Source: Bacillus pseudomycoides
GTDB taxonomy: Bacteria > Bacillota > Bacilli > Bacillales > Bacillaceae_G
Direction: 5' to 3'
Assembly (NCBI RefSeq): GCF_002582035.1
Contig: NZ_NUQE01000019.1
Location: 1 to 34,295 of the forward strand
DNA length: 34,295 nt
Below the pieces are notes generated by a model, which was not told where the DNA came from, did no database searches, and saw only the letters and a program-made list of their open reading frames with translations. Below are positions 32,705 to 34,295 of this stretch, one piece after another. The stretch's first letter is position 1; each line of letters starts with the position of its first letter. The position numbers were made by a program, and so were the translations under genes.

Positions 32705-32726
32705 CATTCCATCAGTGGAGGATGTA
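32705..32726. repeat. Dispersed palindromic repeat, copy R4 (fragment)
   Basis: ATTCCATCAGTGGAGGATG followed by TAAAAAA matches the reverse complement of the R2 end (TCAGTGGGGGATGAAAAAA) with two differences, and shares TTCCATCAGTGG with R2 and R3. It abuts the crr terminator. Confidence 0.5.
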
Positions 32727-32763
32727 AAAAAGGAATCCACTTCAAATATGAAATGGATTCCTT
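32724..32763 (-). terminator. crr terminator
   Basis: AAGGAATCCA (32730-32739) pairs with TGGATTCCTT (32754-32763), with an inner TTCA/TGAA stem. A run of six T follows on the minus strand. Confidence 0.9.
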
Positions 32764-32777
32764 ATGAATCAAAACGA

Positions 32778-33275
32778 TTATTTCATTGTTACTTTCATTA
32801 CTCCTGTTGAACCTTTTGTAGCTGTTACGCCTATAGTTGTTTCAATAGATTCTGTTGCATCTGTGTTTGTAATAACGATTGGTGTAATTGTGCTTTTTGC
32901 TTTTTCACGAATCAATTCTAAGTCGAAAGAGATTAATTTATCGCCAACTTTAACAGCTTGTCCTTCAGCAACATGTGCTTCGAAGCCTTCGCCTGCCATT
33001 GTTACAGTTTCCAATCCAACGTGAATTAAGATTTCTGCACCGTTTTTCGATTTAATACCTACAGCATGTTTTGTGTGGAATAATTGTACGATTTCACCGT
33101 CTACTGGAGATACTACTACACCTTCAGTTGGATCGATTGCAACACCATTTCCCATCATACGGCCAGCGAATACTGGATCTGGCACTTCTTCAATATTTTT
33201 CACTTCTCCAGTTAATGGAGCTACGATTGTTTCTGCATTTGTTTTAGAACCAAGACCAAATAATTTTTTAAACAT
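32778..33275 (-). CDS. crr: PTS glucose-type EIIA component, stand-alone
   Basis: This soluble phosphocarrier takes phosphate from HPr and passes it to membrane EIIB domains of the glucose/sucrose class. The 165-residue protein has His70 (LFHTKHAVG) and the phosphorylated His85 (ILIHVGLETV). The ATG follows AGGAGG. No EIIBC gene is nearby, so it probably serves EIIBC proteins encoded elsewhere. In B. subtilis other genes (ywlD, ywlC) adjoin ywlE, so the local order differs here. Confidence 0.95.
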   Translation of the reverse strand: MFKKLFGLGSKTNAETIVAPLTGEVKNIEEVPDPVFAGRMMGNGVAIDPTEGVVVSPVDGEIVQLFHTKHAVGIKSKNGAEILIHVGLETVTMAGEGFEAHVAEGQAVKVGDKLISFDLELIREKAKSTITPIVITNTDATESIETTIGVTATKGSTGVMKVTMK

Positions 33276-33327
33276 AGGATAATCCTCCTTATATTCCTTA
33301 CTTACAATACACTTGAGTTCAATAATT

Positions 33328-33384
33328 ACAACCCCTCACTTTACTAGCGTAAAACGTTTTCGATATGAAAAAGAGGGTTGTCAA
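33328..33384 (-). promoter_or_regulatory. Nested dyad and -35-like box upstream of crr
   Basis: Outer arms ACAACCCCTC (33328-33337) and GAGGGTTGT (33373-33381) are centred on an inner perfect palindrome AAAACGTTTT (33351-33360). A perfect minus-strand TTGACA (33379-33384) overlaps the outer arm, but no good -10 follows. The inner palindrome resembles a degenerate cre site with three mismatches. No T run follows either arm. Confidence 0.4.
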
Positions 33385-33421
33385 TTAGACCCCTATTGTA
33401 CCGCCTTGCAAAATTCCAGTC

Positions 33422-33440
33422 AATTCAGACAGTCTGAATT
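33422..33440. promoter_or_regulatory. 19-base perfect palindrome between crr and doxX
   Basis: AATTCAGACAGTCTGAATT is an exact 9+1+9 dyad in the divergent crr-doxX gap. Its length and AT-GC pattern suit a dimeric regulator such as a TetR or MarR protein; it could also be chance structure. Confidence 0.5.
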
Positions 33441-33565
33441 CAAATGGAAAGAAATTAACTTCTTCATTTCTATTTAAGCTTTTTTTCTTTCAGTTGTCTA
33501 GAAGTCTTAACATCATGTTTATTTTTTGTTTACCATTTGTAAAATTTCTTGTTGTTTTTTATCAA

Positions 33566-33620
33566 AGTTACTTGACTAAAATAAGTAACTATTTTATTAT
33601 TACTTACATAAGATAAGTAA
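33566..33620 (+). promoter_or_regulatory. doxX promoter with two operator-like dyads
   Basis: TTGACT (33572-33577), 17 bases, then TATTAT (33595-33600). AGTTACTT (33566-33573) pairs with AAGTAACT (33583-33590) over the -35 box, and TTACTTA (33600-33606) pairs with TAAGTAA (33614-33620) over the start site. Placement is typical of repression. Confidence 0.65.
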
Positions 33621-33644
33621 ATAACTTTTAGGAGGTATTATAAA

Positions 33645-34031
33645 ATGATGAACATTGGTCTTCTTATTATTCGTCTTATTATCGGGGTTACATTCATGGG
33701 TCATGGTACTCAAAAATTATTCGGCTGGTTTGGCGGTTATGGTTTAAAAGGTACTGGCGGCTGGATGGAATCAATTGGCTTACGACCAGGAGTGTTTATG
33801 GCGTTTATGGCCGGAGCAACTGAATTATTAGGCGGTTTCTTATTTGCTGCTGGTATTTTCACTTGGATAGGGGCTCTATTTATTGTCGGTACAATGTTAG
33901 TAGCTATCTTCACAGTTCATGGTAAAAATGGTTACTGGGTTACACAAAATGGTTTTGAATATAACCTTATCTTAATCGCAGTTGCAGTTGGCGTTGCTCT
34001 TATCGGACCTGGCGCTTACACTTTAATTTAA
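33645..34031 (+). CDS. DoxX family membrane protein (CatD-like)
   Basis: This 128-residue protein has four hydrophobic helices and the DoxX signature FMGHGTQKLFGWFGGYGLKGT, cited here by its core HGTQKLFGWFGG. DoxX proteins such as B. subtilis CatD are often induced by quinones or thiol stress and lie beside catechol dioxygenases or oxidoreductases; here it stands alone. The ATG follows AGGAGG at nine bases. The dyads in its promoter resemble sites of DUF24/HxlR-MarR regulators, which control catDE in B. subtilis. Confidence 0.88.
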   Translation: MMNIGLLIIRLIIGVTFMGHGTQKLFGWFGGYGLKGTGGWMESIGLRPGVFMAFMAGATELLGGFLFAAGIFTWIGALFIVGTMLVAIFTVHGKNGYWVTQNGFEYNLILIAVAVGVALIGPGAYTLI

Positions 34032-34036
34032 CTTAG

Positions 34037-34054
34037 TATCTCGAATTCGAGATA
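34037..34054. repeat. 18-base perfect palindrome after doxX
   Basis: TATCTCGAATTCGAGATA has no spacer and lies five bases past the doxX stop. It has no T run. Confidence 0.7.
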
Positions 34055-34060
34055 TTCATC

Positions 34061-34095
34061 GCAGTAAGACCCACCACTGATGGAAGTTTCACTTT
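34061..34095 (-). repeat. Dispersed palindromic repeat, copy R3
   Basis: On the minus strand it reads AAAGTGAAACTTCCATCAG, TGGTGGGTCTTACTGC. The first part equals R2 and the second equals R1 (GGGTCTTACTGC), which ties the copies together into one family. Confidence 0.7.
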
Positions 34096-34103
34096 CTCAA
34101 CTC

Positions 34104-34131
34104 AACCCCTCACAATTGTGAGGGGTTTTTT
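34104..34131 (+). terminator. doxX terminator
   Basis: AACCCCTCACAA/TTGTGAGGGGTT (34104-34115 with 34116-34127) is a perfect 12-bp dyad running into a T run. Confidence 0.93.
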
Positions 34132-34157
34132 CTCTTCAATTCGTATTAACAACAATT

Positions 34158-34295
34158 TTACTCCTCCGTTTCGGGATTTCGCTGCAACGGATACCCTTGT
34201 CTTAACCTAGTCGTTACGAATGCCTTCACGACCCGGAACTTAAACCTTAGAGTATATATATGCTGAATACACCACAAAAAAGCTTCTTCATATAT
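34158..34295 (-). other. Unassigned GC-richer, structured edge region
   Basis: About 85 bases (34163-34250) are richer in GC than the flanks and hold short stems, for example GTCGT/ACGAC and CCGTT/AACGG. A minus-strand frame of 45 codons is open from the window edge to TAA at 34158-34160, ending TTRLRQGYPLQRNPETEE. It has no visible start or known motif. It could be a gene end, a mobile-element end or an RNA; I cannot decide. Confidence 0.3.

Noticed and set aside
33351-33360. cre site for CcpA upstream of crr
   Set aside because: AAAACGTTTT has the CG centre, but the flanks miss about three consensus positions, so I report only the dyad.

Overview
The window is chromosomal DNA from a low-GC, endospore-forming Firmicute, almost certainly a member of the Bacillus cereus group. 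The reasons are the strong Shine-Dalgarno sites, the murA-spoIID and rpiB-ywlG-glyA-upp-atp gene orders shared with Bacillus subtilis, the presence of an 11-gene nuo operon that B. subtilis lacks, and dispersed intergenic repeats of the kind known from this group. No rRNA, tRNA or CRISPR array was seen.

Layout. (1) 1-3.7 kb, minus strand: ywzB, ywmB, murA and spoIID, covering cell-wall precursor synthesis and the sporulation engulfment hydrolase. (2) 3.8-14.2 kb, minus strand: nuoABCDHIJKLMN, a respiratory complex I without the NADH-input module NuoEFG. Its genes overlap tightly and NuoC carries a long Lys/Ala/Glu repeat domain. (3) 14.4-19.2 kb: an accessory patch holding a lone IS200/IS605-type tnpB element, an LtrA-family membrane protein, an FMN reductase, a YjdI ferredoxin-like protein, a YjdJ acetyltransferase and a VOC protein. 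(4) 19.2-26.6 kb, minus strand: the F1Fo ATP synthase operon atpZ-I-B-E-F-H-A-G-D-C, with unusual hairpins and a repeated element in its intergenic gaps. (5) 27-32.5 kb, minus strand: upp, an inserted saccharopine-dehydrogenase-like gene, glyA, ywlG, rpiB and ywlE. (6) 32.7-34.3 kb: crr-type EIIA, divergent from a DoxX gene with operator-like dyads, then an unassigned GC-richer tail.

How the parts relate. The nuo operon builds the proton-pumping membrane and Q-module arms of complex I, and the atp operon spends the resulting proton gradient. The accessory patch lies between these two operons. upp, glyA, rpiB and the cell-wall genes are housekeeping. Terminators separate most units: spoIID, murA, nuoN, ltrA, the FMN reductase, atpC, upp, glyA, ywlG, crr and doxX each end in a visible hairpin with a T run.

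Best leads. The TnpB lacks the zinc-ribbon cysteines and has Gly where the RuvC-II Glu is expected. A small family of related palindromic repeats occurs at four places, one sharing 16 bases with the tnpB right end. The atp operon carries a 30-base near-perfect palindrome and a 14-base element placed just after two successive stop codons. The glyA leader looks structured. The doxX promoter carries two TTACTT/AAGTAA-type dyads.
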